Shown here piece by piece: positions 35,856 to 44,571 of a stretch of DNA of 64,000 nt; the first letter of the stretch is position 1; each line of letters starts with the position of its first letter. The position numbers were made by a program, and so were the translations under genes. The DNA is from Panacagrimonas sp052386745 (lineage in GTDB: Bacteria; Pseudomonadota; Gammaproteobacteria; Nevskiales; Nevskiaceae). The stretch lies in contig JBQTJW010000020.1 in assembly GCA_052386745.1 (NCBI GenBank), positions 1 to 64,000 of the forward strand, in the 5' to 3' direction. The notes under the pieces were generated by a model. The model worked only from the letters and a program-made list of their open reading frames with translations. It did not search any database and had not been told where the DNA came from.

Positions 35856-37489
35856 ACTGGCGCCCTGCCCTGTTCGGTCTCGCCCTGGGCCTGGCCACGC
35901 TGGCCGCGGCGGCGGCCAAGCCCCCGTCGGGGAAGGAAAGCGTGGTGCGCTTCGGCAACGGCCCGGAAGTGGAAACCCTGGACCCGCACAAGGCCGAGGG
36001 CGTGGCCGCCGCCGACGTCCTGCGCGACCTCTACGAGGGCTTGGTGACGGAATCGCCGGACGGCTCGCTCATTCCCGGCGCCGCCGAGAGCTGGACCGTT
36101 TCCGACGACCTGCTGCTGTACACCTTCCGCCTGCGCGCCAACGGCCGCTGGTCCAACGGCGATGCGGTGACCGCGGACGACTTCGTGGCCGGCCTGCGCC
36201 GCAGCGCCGACCCCGCCACCGGCTCCAACTATTCGCAGATCCTGGCGCCCATCCAGAACGCCGAGGCGGTGATCGCCGGCCAGATGCCGCCGGAGAAGCT
36301 GGGCGTGGACGCGCCGGACGTGCGCACCTTGCGCATCCACCTCAAGGGGCCCACGCCCTACCTCCTGGGGCTGCTGGTGCACGCGTCCACCTACCCCATC
36401 CACCGCGCCAGCCTGAAGCAGTACGGAGCGCAGTTCGCGCAGGCCGGCAAGCTCGTGGGCAACGGCGCCTACCGGCTGGTGGAGCGCGTGGTGCAGTCGC
36501 ACCTGATGATGGAGCGCAACCCGTTCTACTGGGACAACGCGCATACCTCGATCGACCGCGTGTACCGCGTGAACACCGAGGACATCAACTCCGAGTTCAA
36601 GCGCTTCCGCGCGGGCGAGCTGGACTGGACCTCGCAGATCCCGGCCAGCCAGGCGGACTGGATCCGCCAGAACATGGGCGACGAGCTGAGCACGCACACC
36701 TACCTGGGCGTGTACTACTACGGGCTCAACCTGCTGCGGCCGCCGTTCAAGGACAACCGCGCGCTGCGCCAGGCGCTGACGCTGGCCATCGACCGCGACA
36801 TCATCACCCGCAAGGTGCTGACCACGGGCGAGCAGCCGGCCGAATCCTGGGTGCCGCCGGGCGTGATCGGCCACCGCAGTTCCCCGGCGATGTGGGCCGG
36901 CTGGAACCGCGAGCAGTGCCTGAAGGAGGCGCGCCGCCTGTACGCCGAGGCCGGCTATTCCGCCGAGCACCCCGCGCGCGTGGAGATCCGCTACAACACG
37001 CATGACGACCACAAGAAGATCGCCACCGCCGTGGCCGCCATGTGGAAGCAGTGGCTGGGCGTGGACACCGTGCTGATCAACGAGGAATGGAAGGTGTACC
37101 TGCAGAATCGCCGCCTCAAGCGCGAGACGCAGGCCTTTCGCGCGGGCTGGATCGGCGACTACAACGACGCCAATTCCTTTCTGGAAATCATGCAGTCCAG
37201 GCACGGCCTCAACGACACCGGCTACGCCAGCGCCGCCTACGACGAGCTGCTGGCGCGCGCCTCGGTGGAACCCGACGCCCGGCGCCGCGAGCAGTTCATG
37301 CACGACGCGGAAAAACAGTTGCTGGACGACCTGCCCGCCATTCCCATCTATTTCTACGTGACGCGGCACATGGTGTCGAAGCGCCTGGTGGGCTGGCAGG
37401 GCAACATCATGGACCACCATCACACGCGCTACATGCGGCTGCTGGACCATGATCCGGAGCCGCCCACAAGGGCCGCGGCCACGCCGTGA
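35852..37489 (+). CDS. Peptide ABC transporter substrate-binding protein (OppA/DppA-like)
   Basis: The 545-residue protein has a signal peptide (MNWRPALFGLALGLATLAAA, no lipobox cysteine) and a family-5 solute-binding fold with EVETLDPHKAEGVAAADVL, LYEGLVTE, TFRLRANGRWSNGDAVTADD and YNDANSFLEI. It should bind oligopeptides in the periplasm. No permease or ATPase genes are adjacent, so it is an orphan component, translationally coupled to the EamA exporter gene upstream. It resembles the OppA/MppA branch, which includes murein-peptide binders, but this cannot be settled from sequence. Confidence 0.85.
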   Translation: MNWRPALFGLALGLATLAAAAAKPPSGKESVVRFGNGPEVETLDPHKAEGVAAADVLRDLYEGLVTESPDGSLIPGAAESWTVSDDLLLYTFRLRANGRWSNGDAVTADDFVAGLRRSADPATGSNYSQILAPIQNAEAVIAGQMPPEKLGVDAPDVRTLRIHLKGPTPYLLGLLVHASTYPIHRASLKQYGAQFAQAGKLVGNGAYRLVERVVQSHLMMERNPFYWDNAHTSIDRVYRVNTEDINSEFKRFRAGELDWTSQIPASQADWIRQNMGDELSTHTYLGVYYYGLNLLRPPFKDNRALRQALTLAIDRDIITRKVLTTGEQPAESWVPPGVIGHRSSPAMWAGWNREQCLKEARRLYAEAGYSAEHPARVEIRYNTHDDHKKIATAVAAMWKQWLGVDTVLINEEWKVYLQNRRLKRETQAFRAGWIGDYNDANSFLEIMQSRHGLNDTGYASAAYDELLARASVEPDARRREQFMHDAEKQLLDDLPAIPIYFYVTRHMVSKRLVGWQGNIMDHHHTRYMRLLDHDPEPPTRAAATP

Positions 37490-37537
37490 ATTCCGCCCCT
37501 TACCGTTCTTCTCCCGCCAGCCTCGCCACGCCCCGAC

Positions 37538-38215
37538 ATGCACCTCGCCATCTTTGACCTGGACCACACCCTGCTGGCCGACGACAGCGACTACCTCTGG
37601 GGCCGCTACATGGTGGAGAAGGGGTTGGTGGATGGCCCCACCTACGAAGCGCAGAACGAGGTGTTCTACCGCCAGTACCGCGACGGCACGCTCGACATCC
37701 ACGAGTTCTCGCGATTCTCGCTGGCGCCGCTGGCGGCTCATCCGCTGGCCGAGATGCTCGCGTTGCGCACGAGGTTCGTGAAGGACAAGATCGAGCCCTT
37801 GGTTGCGCCGCTGGCCCCGGCACTGCTGGAAAAGCACCGCGCGCAGGGCCACACACTGCTGATCATGACGGCCACCAACCGATTTATCACCGAGCCCATC
37901 GCCACCTTGCTCGGCGTGGACCACCTGATTGCCACCGATCCCGAATTCGTCGACGGCCGCTACACCGGCAGGCTTGCCGGCATCCCGAACTTTCGCGGTG
38001 GCAAGGTGCAGCGGCTGGACCTGTGGCTGGCGCAGCACGGCATCGAGGCGCCGCACATCCACTTCTACAGCGATTCGCACAACGACCTGCCGCTGCTGCT
38101 GCGCGCCCACGACGCCGTGGCTGTCGATCCGGACGCCACCCTGCTGGCCGAGGCGACGCGCCGCGGCTGGCCGGTCATCAGCCTGCGCGGCAGCCCGCTC
38201 TCGGCAGCGGGCTGA
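37538..38215 (+). CDS. HAD-IB family phosphatase (SerB-like)
   Basis: The 225-residue haloacid dehalogenase-fold protein has motif I FDLDHTLL (nucleophile and acid Asp), motif II IMTATN, a lysine in GGKVQRL and motif III YSDSHNDLPLL. The subfamily IB pattern is shared with phosphoserine phosphatase and related enzymes found next to varied operons in proteobacteria. The cap insertion (about residues 15-90) starts DDSDYLWGRYMVEKG, typical of this uncharacterised branch. The specific substrate is not known. It is convergent with the FecR-SPOR gene, only 21 bp apart. Confidence 0.82.
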   Translation: MHLAIFDLDHTLLADDSDYLWGRYMVEKGLVDGPTYEAQNEVFYRQYRDGTLDIHEFSRFSLAPLAAHPLAEMLALRTRFVKDKIEPLVAPLAPALLEKHRAQGHTLLIMTATNRFITEPIATLLGVDHLIATDPEFVDGRYTGRLAGIPNFRGGKVQRLDLWLAQHGIEAPHIHFYSDSHNDLPLLLRAHDAVAVDPDATLLAEATRRGWPVISLRGSPLSAAG

Positions 38216-38236
38216 CCGGGCTTTGGGGCGCCGCGC

Positions 38237-39499
38237 TCAGTAACGCGCCAGCCAGCCCGAAAGTTTGGGGTAGCGCGAGCGGAACTTGGCCAGGGCCGCG
38301 TCGGCCTGCGCGCGCGAGGCGTAGCGTCCCGTTCCAACCCGGAATCCAGCGCCCTTGCCGTTCTGGTAGGCGCGGACTTCCGCCTGGTGCACACCCTGCG
38401 CCTTGAGACGGGCCACTTCCGTTTCCGCCGCCTGGCGGGTGCTCAGCGAGGCCAGCACGATGCTCCAAGCGGCGTTGCCTGAATCCGCTTTGGCCACCGG
38501 CGCCGCGGCGGTCTTCGGCGGAACGACCGGATCCGCAGGCGGCTGCTTCTGCGGCTTGGCGCGCCTTTCAGCCACGGTAGGTCTCGCTGGCTCCGGCGGC
38601 TCGGCCTGCGCAGACTGTTCGGGTGCCGGTTCGGGCGCCGATTCGGGCGACGATTCGGCAGCGGCCGTCGAAACCGGGCCGGCGGGCGCCGGCTCGCGAT
38701 GCTCATCCGCGGGAACGGCTCCGGGTTCGGGGGTGGCGGACTCTGGTTTAGCCACCGTCTCAGGCTTGAGGCTCACCGGCGGCTCCGGCGCCCAGCCGAC
38801 TTCGGCTGCGTCCGCGGCGTCCGCCGCGTCCGCTGGGTCGACCGTGACGGCGGTCAGCAGGATGCGTTCGGTCAGCACGTTGGGCGGAACCACCGTCCAC
38901 GCCGACTTGGCGTTGCTGAGCCGCAGGCACTGGCCGGGCATGTCGATACGGCTCAGCTGCTCGCCGCGCTTCACCTCCACGTACCCTGCCGACACCATGC
39001 ACACCTGCGTCACCGCCGCGGTCTGCTGGGCCCATGCCTCGGCCCCGGCAATGCGCACCCGCAACTCACCGAGGTTGAGGCGTACGTCGCGCGAGTTGCC
39101 ACCCGGAACGGCCCGCGCGTCGATGTGCATCTCGCCCTGAGAAAGACGCACGCGGACGACGGACGCCTCGAAGCTGTGAAGCAGGAACTCGGCGTCGCTG
39201 CCGACAAACAGCGTGGCAGCGCCGTTGACAGCCAGTTCGACCCGCCCATCCCCTCCGGTCTGCATGCGAGTCCCGCTCCCCACTTCCGCGCCCGAAACCA
39301 CGGGCGCGATCGACTTTTCCAGCCGCCTCCCAACTTCACCCTGCAGGCGACTGACCGTCACGGCTCCCGCAGCCGCCCGGGCATTCGGCGCGAGGACGGA
39401 CATGAGTAGTACCGCCGGCAAAAGGCGCAGCAAAGAGGGTCGCACGGGCTTCGGGAACGGTTGGTGAAGGCTGGAAAAAGTGGACGGTAAGAGCTTCAC
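38237..39499 (-). CDS. Exported FecR-domain/SPOR-domain protein
   Basis: The 420-residue protein has a signal peptide (hydrophobic LLRLLPAVLLMSVLAPNARA, cleavage near residue 43), a FecR-like beta domain (about 46-170, GEVGRRLEKSIAPVVSGAEVGSGTRM in pieces with VELAVNGAATLFVGSDAEFL), a long low-complexity Glu/Pro/Ala linker (about 230-335) and a C-terminal SPOR domain (about 343-420: WSIVLASLSTRQAAETEVAR to GFRVGTGRYASRAQADAALA). SPOR domains bind denuded glycan strands at the septum, so the protein is probably a periplasmic septal factor. GTG start at 39499 is needed to keep the signal peptide. Confidence 0.78.
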   Translation of the reverse strand: MKLLPSTFSSLHQPFPKPVRPSLLRLLPAVLLMSVLAPNARAAAGAVTVSRLQGEVGRRLEKSIAPVVSGAEVGSGTRMQTGGDGRVELAVNGAATLFVGSDAEFLLHSFEASVVRVRLSQGEMHIDARAVPGGNSRDVRLNLGELRVRIAGAEAWAQQTAAVTQVCMVSAGYVEVKRGEQLSRIDMPGQCLRLSNAKSAWTVVPPNVLTERILLTAVTVDPADAADAADAAEVGWAPEPPVSLKPETVAKPESATPEPGAVPADEHREPAPAGPVSTAAAESSPESAPEPAPEQSAQAEPPEPARPTVAERRAKPQKQPPADPVVPPKTAAAPVAKADSGNAAWSIVLASLSTRQAAETEVARLKAQGVHQAEVRAYQNGKGAGFRVGTGRYASRAQADAALAKFRSRYPKLSGWLARY

Positions 39500-39761
39500 G
39501 CCGCGCTTGGCAACCCCGGGTCATTCGGCGCCGATAAGGCGGTGCTAGCATTTGCGCCCGGCCAGAATTGCCATCGAATTTCCCGCAAGAAAACACCCGT
39601 CATGCCCGTCCCGTCCGCTGAAGAACCCCCCGACGGTTGCCGTCAATGAGCCCCTGGCAGCCGGGCCCCAGGAACGTACCGACAAGCCGATGTTCTGCCC
39701 GGTGGGCCCGGGCGGCCTGCGCCCCTGGCTCGCTCGCCGAGCCCTGCAGCCGAGGGTCTGC

Positions 39762-41228
39762 ATGAGCGGGCTGGTCGTGGTCGACAGCCGCGCCGACTGG
39801 CCCTTGCAGATCCCCGGCATGCAGATCGTCACCGCCTGGGAATACCTTTCGCTGCAGCAGGACAGCGTGGCGCGCAATGCCCGCGTCTACAACCTGTGCC
39901 GCAGTTTCGGCTACCAGACCACGGGCTATTACGTGTCCCTGCTGGCCGGCGCGCGCGGGCACCGGCCGCTGCCGGACATCACCACGATCCAGGATCTCAA
40001 GCTGGCGGAGAGCCCCTCGGTGCTCAACGACGAGATCGAGAAGCTGATCCAGACCAGCCTTGCGCGCATCGGGTCGGCCGAGTACGTTCTAAACGTCTAT
40101 TTCGGCACCTCGCCGTCCAAGCGACACGAGCGGCTGGCGCGGGCGCTGTTCAACGTGTTCCCGGCGCCGCTGCTGCAGGCCACGTTCGTCTACCGCGGCG
40201 ACGAGTGGCGCGTGGACACGCTGGGGCCGATCGCCCTGGGCGAGGTTCCGGCCTCGCACCACGAACTCATGTACCAAGCGGCGCGCGATTACTTCACGCG
40301 CCGGCGCATGCCGCGCACCAAGAAGGATTCGGCGCGCTACGACCTCGCCATCCTGGTCAACGAGGACGAGAAGGAACCGCCGTCCAACGCGCGCGCGCTG
40401 AAGCTCTTCGAGAAGGCGGCGGAGCAGCTCGGCTTCGAGGTGGACTTCATCGACAAGTCCGATTACGGGCATGTGGCGGAGTTCGACGCGCTGTTCATCC
40501 GCGAGACCACGGCGGTCAACCATCACACCTACCGCTTCGCGCGGCGCGCGGCGCGCGAGGGGCTGGTGGTGGTGGACGACCCGGTCTCCATCCTGCGCGC
40601 GACCAACAAGGTGTTCCTGGCCGAGCTGATGGACCGGCACCGCATCCCGCAGCCCAGGACCTTGCTGATCCACCGCGGCAACGTCAATCACGTGGCGCGC
40701 GAGCTGGGTTTCCCCTGCGTGCTCAAGCAGCCGGACTCGCAGTTCTCCAAGGGCGTGATCAAGGTGGAGACCGAGGCCGAGCTCAAGCGCGAGACGCGCG
40801 ACCTGCTGGAACGCAGCGATCTCATCATCGGCCAGTCGTTCGAGCCCACCGAGTACGACTGGCGCGTGGGCGTGCTGGACGGCGAGCCGCTGTACGCCTG
40901 CCGCTACTACATGGCGCAGGGCCACTGGCAGGTGGTCAAGCGCGAGGGCGGCAAGAAGCACGAGGGCAACCACGAGACCATCGACGTCAAGGACGTGCCG
41001 AAGAACGTGCTCCAGATCGCGGTGCAGGCGGCGCGCGCGGTGGGCAACGGACTGTACGGCGTGGACCTCAAGCAGTTCGGCAACGTGGTGAAGGTGGTGG
41101 AGGTCAACGACAACCCCAACATCGACTTCGGGGTGGAGGACCTGTTCCTCAAGGCGGTGCTGTACCGCAAGGTCATGGAATTCTTCGTGCGACGGCTGGA
41201 GGCCCGCACCCGCGAGCAGAACCGGTGA
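39762..41228 (+). CDS. RimK-like ATP-grasp ligase with RLAN N-terminal domain
   Basis: The 488-residue protein has an N-terminal RLAN domain (about 1-170, beginning MSGLVVVDSRADWPL and containing VYNLCRSFGYQTTGYYVSLL) and a C-terminal RimK-type ATP-grasp domain with FIRETTAVNHHTYRFARRA, FPCVLKQPDSQFSKGVIKV and VKVVEVNDNPNID. ATP-grasp enzymes of this kind add amino acids or peptides to carboxyl groups. The ATG at 39762 follows GAGGG; an in-frame TTG far upstream (39552) adds poorly conserved residues. The stop overlaps the GNAT gene (GTGA), an association seen repeatedly for this family, so the two likely act on one substrate. Confidence 0.82.
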   Translation: MSGLVVVDSRADWPLQIPGMQIVTAWEYLSLQQDSVARNARVYNLCRSFGYQTTGYYVSLLAGARGHRPLPDITTIQDLKLAESPSVLNDEIEKLIQTSLARIGSAEYVLNVYFGTSPSKRHERLARALFNVFPAPLLQATFVYRGDEWRVDTLGPIALGEVPASHHELMYQAARDYFTRRRMPRTKKDSARYDLAILVNEDEKEPPSNARALKLFEKAAEQLGFEVDFIDKSDYGHVAEFDALFIRETTAVNHHTYRFARRAAREGLVVVDDPVSILRATNKVFLAELMDRHRIPQPRTLLIHRGNVNHVARELGFPCVLKQPDSQFSKGVIKVETEAELKRETRDLLERSDLIIGQSFEPTEYDWRVGVLDGEPLYACRYYMAQGHWQVVKREGGKKHEGNHETIDVKDVPKNVLQIAVQAARAVGNGLYGVDLKQFGNVVKVVEVNDNPNIDFGVEDLFLKAVLYRKVMEFFVRRLEARTREQNR

Positions 41229-41686
41229 GTGCACCGGCGGCCGCCTCCGTGCAACTGCGCGCGGCGACGATGGCCGACATCGACGCCTTGCTGAAGCTGG
41301 AGAGCCTGTTCCCTTCGGACCAGGTCTCGCGGCGCAGCTTCCGCCGGTTCATCCACTCGCCGTCGGCGCGCGTCATCGTGGCGACGCGCGCTGAGCGTGT
41401 CGTGGGCAACCTGATCCTGCTGCTGCGGTCGCGATCAGGCCGGTCGCGCATCTACTCGATGATCGTCAGCCCCGATACGCGCGGTCTGGGGCTGGGCGTA
41501 TCACTGATCCATGCGGCGATGGACGCGTCGCGCGAGGCGGGCCGGTCGATCATCGGCCTGGAGGTGCGCGCAGACAACATCGCCGCCAAGGCGCTGTACG
41601 AAAAGCTGGGGTTCCAGGTCACAAGCCATCTGCCCGGGTTCTACGACGACGGTGCCGATGGCCTGCGCATGGAGCGGAAGCTTTAG
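41225..41686 (+). CDS. GNAT-family N-acetyltransferase
   Basis: The 153-residue protein is a single GNAT domain: VQLRAATMADIDALLKLE, SRIYSMIVSPDTRGLGLGVS with the acetyl-CoA loop RGLGLG, and the C-terminal NIAAKALYEKLGFQV. It starts at a GTG that overlaps the stop of the RLAN-RimK gene, so translation is coupled. The acceptor is unknown; acetylating the product of the ATP-grasp partner is plausible. A bidirectional terminator follows. Confidence 0.82.
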   Translation: MSAPAAASVQLRAATMADIDALLKLESLFPSDQVSRRSFRRFIHSPSARVIVATRAERVVGNLILLLRSRSGRSRIYSMIVSPDTRGLGLGVSLIHAAMDASREAGRSIIGLEVRADNIAAKALYEKLGFQVTSHLPGFYDDGADGLRMERKL

Positions 41687-41726
41687 ACCGTCCCGATCGT
41701 GCGCCTTTGCCGGGCGCTGAAAACAG

Positions 41727-41767
41727 AACACCCGGGGTCCGCACGGGGCGGACACCGGGTGTTTTCG
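41727..41767. terminator. Bidirectional terminator between GNAT (+) and TolC-OmpA (-)
   Basis: AACACCCGGGGTCCGC pairs with GGCGGACACCGGGTGTT around a short ACGG loop, flanked by an A-tract on the left and TTTT on the right. It can stop transcription from both convergent genes. Confidence 0.85.
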
Positions 41768-41777
41768 TATCAGCCGC

Positions 41778-43631
41778 TTACTTTGCGTCGAGCAGCCGGA
41801 ACTCCACGCGGCGGTTGATGGCCCGACCTTCCGCCGTGGCGTTCGTCGTCTTGGGCTGCGTCAGACCATAGCCCCTGGACACGAGCTGGTCAGGCTTGAC
41901 GCCCTGCGAGACCAGGTAGGCCACGACCGACGCGGCGCGGCGATCCGACAGCAGCAGGTTGTAGATCTTGGTGCCGATGCTATCGGTATGGCCCGCCACT
42001 TCCGCACGCACCGTGGGGTTGGCCGTGAGGATGCGCGCCGACTTGGCGAGGATGACCTTGGACGGTTCGGTCAGGATGGAAGAGTCGAAGGCGAAGTTCA
42101 CGCCCGTGAGAACGACCACTTCCTTCTTGGCGCAACCGGCGCCGTCGACGGGGGTGCCGGGCGGGGTGTCGGGGCAGAGGTCGTCGGCATCGGGCACGCC
42201 ATCGCCGTCGCTGTCCAGCGGTGCCTTGGCAACTTCGACCGGAATTTCCTCCTCAGCCGGGCACGGCGAACCCTTGTCCGCCTCCCCGCCCCCCAGCGAT
42301 TCCAGCGAGGGAAGGTCGGCGCGGGTGATGCCGATGGCCTGGCGGATACCCCCCATCCCGGCCAGCGTGCGGGCCGACGCAATGGAGTAATCGAAATTGC
42401 CGTTGACGAAGGCGCGCTGGGCCTGGAAGTACTCGTTGTCGGTATCCAGCAGGTCGAGCAGCGAACGCTGGTTGATCTGGAACTGGTCCAGGTACGCCGT
42501 GCGCGATTTCTCGGTCGTTTCCTTGTGGACCTTCAGGTACTCGAGCTGGCTGGAGATGCGCTGGTGGTCGTTGAAGGCGATGCGCAGATTCTGGCGCACT
42601 TCGCGGCAGGTGCTCTCACGGCGATTTTCCGCAACCGAGATCAGGTCCTGCGACTGGTCGATGGCGGCCTTGTCGGATCCGCCGTTGAACAGGTTGTAGC
42701 TCATCACCACTTCGGCGCGCGCATCGGAGGTGTTGCCTTCGATGCGGTCAATGTCGTCGCCGTATTCACCACGCAGGCGCAGATTCACGCGCGGGTGGTA
42801 GAGGCTGCGCCGATTGGCCAGCTGCTCGTCTGTCGCGCGGATGTTTTCCGTTGCAGCTGCCAGGGCCGGATGCCCCTTGTAGGCCAGCTCCAGTGCCTCG
42901 ACCGCGTTGGCGGGCAGGGGAGACTTGTTGTGCTCCGGCGGGGCGAGGTTGGCCGCGGGCCACTCGCCGATGATGCGCTGATAGCGCGCACTGACGTCGT
43001 GCAGATTGCTTTTCTCGATGGTCAGGTTGGACTCGGCCAGCGCAAGACGGCCGTTCGACTGCTCGAGATCCACGGAGCGTCCGACGCCGGCACCCACCTT
43101 CTGCTTGATTCGTCCCAGGACGCCGCGGTGACGTTCCACGTTCTGCTCGGCCAGCGCCACCAGTTCACGGTAGCGGCGCACGTCTTCATAGGCCCGGACG
43201 GCTTCCAGGCTGGTGCTCTCTGCCTGGTTCAACAGGTCGAAGTAGCGCTGGCGCTTGGTACGTCCCAGGCGCGCCACGTTGGTGCTGGTGGAGAACCCGT
43301 CGTACAGCAGCTGCGTGATGGTCAGGTTGACGGACGCGAGGTTGTAGTCCGTGCTGCGATTGATCCGGTCGATATCGTGATTCTCGTAGCCGGCCGAGCC
43401 GCCCAGATCGACACGCGGAAGAAACCCGCCTTCGGCGATCTTCTGTTCATCTTCGGCCGCCAAAAACGCATTCCATGCCGCTCCCACTTCCGGGTTGGTT
43501 GACAGCGCCTTCTGGGCCGCCGCCGCGGCGGTGGTTGCGGGCTCGGCCCACGCAGGCAGCGCGACCGCTGCGCACGCCAGCAAGGCTGCCGAGCGGGCGA
43601 CGCGCGACATGGAAAAGGTTTTCATCATCAT
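41778..43631 (-). CDS. TolC-family outer-membrane channel fused to TSP3 and OmpA domains (LapE/AggA-like)
   Basis: The 617-residue protein has a signal peptide (cleavage near residue 29), a TolC/OEP channel domain (about 31-440; both OEP repeats are visible, with QLLYDGFSTSTNVARL and its equivalent MSYNLFNGGSDKAAI), a thrombospondin type-3 repeat (DSDGDGVPDADDLCPDTPPG, 473-492) and a C-terminal OmpA domain (about 505-615) with AGHTDSIGT and INRRVEF. It would be the outer-membrane exit duct for the RTX adhesin encoded nearby, anchored to peptidoglycan by its own OmpA domain. In related loci the OmpA protein is usually a separate gene. The ATG follows AGGGGATGA and is divergent from lapG. Confidence 0.88.
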   Translation of the reverse strand: MMMKTFSMSRVARSAALLACAAVALPAWAEPATTAAAAAQKALSTNPEVGAAWNAFLAAEDEQKIAEGGFLPRVDLGGSAGYENHDIDRINRSTDYNLASVNLTITQLLYDGFSTSTNVARLGRTKRQRYFDLLNQAESTSLEAVRAYEDVRRYRELVALAEQNVERHRGVLGRIKQKVGAGVGRSVDLEQSNGRLALAESNLTIEKSNLHDVSARYQRIIGEWPAANLAPPEHNKSPLPANAVEALELAYKGHPALAAATENIRATDEQLANRRSLYHPRVNLRLRGEYGDDIDRIEGNTSDARAEVVMSYNLFNGGSDKAAIDQSQDLISVAENRRESTCREVRQNLRIAFNDHQRISSQLEYLKVHKETTEKSRTAYLDQFQINQRSLLDLLDTDNEYFQAQRAFVNGNFDYSIASARTLAGMGGIRQAIGITRADLPSLESLGGGEADKGSPCPAEEEIPVEVAKAPLDSDGDGVPDADDLCPDTPPGTPVDGAGCAKKEVVVLTGVNFAFDSSILTEPSKVILAKSARILTANPTVRAEVAGHTDSIGTKIYNLLLSDRRAASVVAYLVSQGVKPDQLVSRGYGLTQPKTTNATAEGRAINRRVEFRLLDAK

Positions 43632-43820
43632 TCATCCCCTAGAGCAAGACTGGTTTGACGAATGGAGCGGCAACGGATGACGCTAACCCGGCGCCAAACT
43701 TCCACCCCGATATCATCTGCGTCGAACATTACGCCATTCACTCGCCGATCGGGAAGGGGAATTTCAGCAATTCCGTTCTGGTCCAGACTTTTGCTATCCA
43801 GTCCACCGGGCTCATGGCGC

Positions 43821-44519
43821 GTGCATGAGCGGTTGAAAGCCGGCGCCAAACGCGCTCTCCGGGCCTTGCTTTTTTCATGCTCGACGGTGCTCCTGTACTC
43901 GGCCTTGTACGGCGCCGCCAGCAATTCACTGGACGCGGAAAAGCTGCGGGCGGTCGCAGCCCAGCGGTACGGCGCCGCCGGACAGGAAGCGGCCAGCGAC
44001 TGGTTGAGGCTCATTGCACTCGCGCGCGATCAGCCGCTGGACGAGCAACTGTCCCGCGTCAACGACTTTTTCAACGGTCGCACCCGTTTCGTGGCCGACG
44101 AGCTCGCATGGCATCAGTCCGACTACTGGGCCACGCCGCTGGAGACGATTGCAACGGGTCTGGGCGATTGCGAAGACTTCGCCATTGCAAAGTACATGAG
44201 CCTGCGCGTGCTGGGCATCCCGCAGTCCCGGCTCCGACTGATCTACGTCCGCGCGCTCGTGCCCGGCTCCGGCAGCACCCTGCCACAGGCCCACATGGTT
44301 CTGGGCTATTTCCCTGCCGCGAATGGCGAACCGAGGATTCTGGACAACCTCGTCGGCGAAATTGAATGGGCGTCCGCGCGTACCGACCTGACGCCGGTCT
44401 TCAGCTTCAACGACGAAGGACTGTGGGCCGGCAACATCAAGGCGCCCAGCGACCCGACGGCCAGGTTGTCGCGATGGCGCGACGTTCTGGCGCGCCTTCG
44501 CGAGGAGGGCTTCCCATAG
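43821..44519 (+). CDS. lapG: LapG-like periplasmic cysteine protease
   Basis: LapG cleaves LapA-type adhesins near their N-terminus and so releases cells from biofilm. The C93-family (DUF920) catalytic residues are visible: Cys117 in LGDCEDFAIAKYMSL, His158 in LPQAHMVLGY and Asp175 in RILDNLV, numbered from the GTG at 43821. The acidic residues after the catalytic Cys fit calcium binding. A hydrophobic segment (ALLFSCSTVLLYSALYGAAS) is a signal sequence. The start is uncertain: GTG 43821 or TTG 43833 keep the signal peptide, while a longer frame to 43662 adds an implausible leader. lapD follows 52 bp later. Confidence 0.85.
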   Translation: MHERLKAGAKRALRALLFSCSTVLLYSALYGAASNSLDAEKLRAVAAQRYGAAGQEAASDWLRLIALARDQPLDEQLSRVNDFFNGRTRFVADELAWHQSDYWATPLETIATGLGDCEDFAIAKYMSLRVLGIPQSRLRLIYVRALVPGSGSTLPQAHMVLGYFPAANGEPRILDNLVGEIEWASARTDLTPVFSFNDEGLWAGNIKAPSDPTARLSRWRDVLARLREEGFP

Positions 44520-44571
44520 ACGTCTTCCGCATTTTCGGCATCCTTTACCAAGCGTCCCGTGGAGCAGGTTC

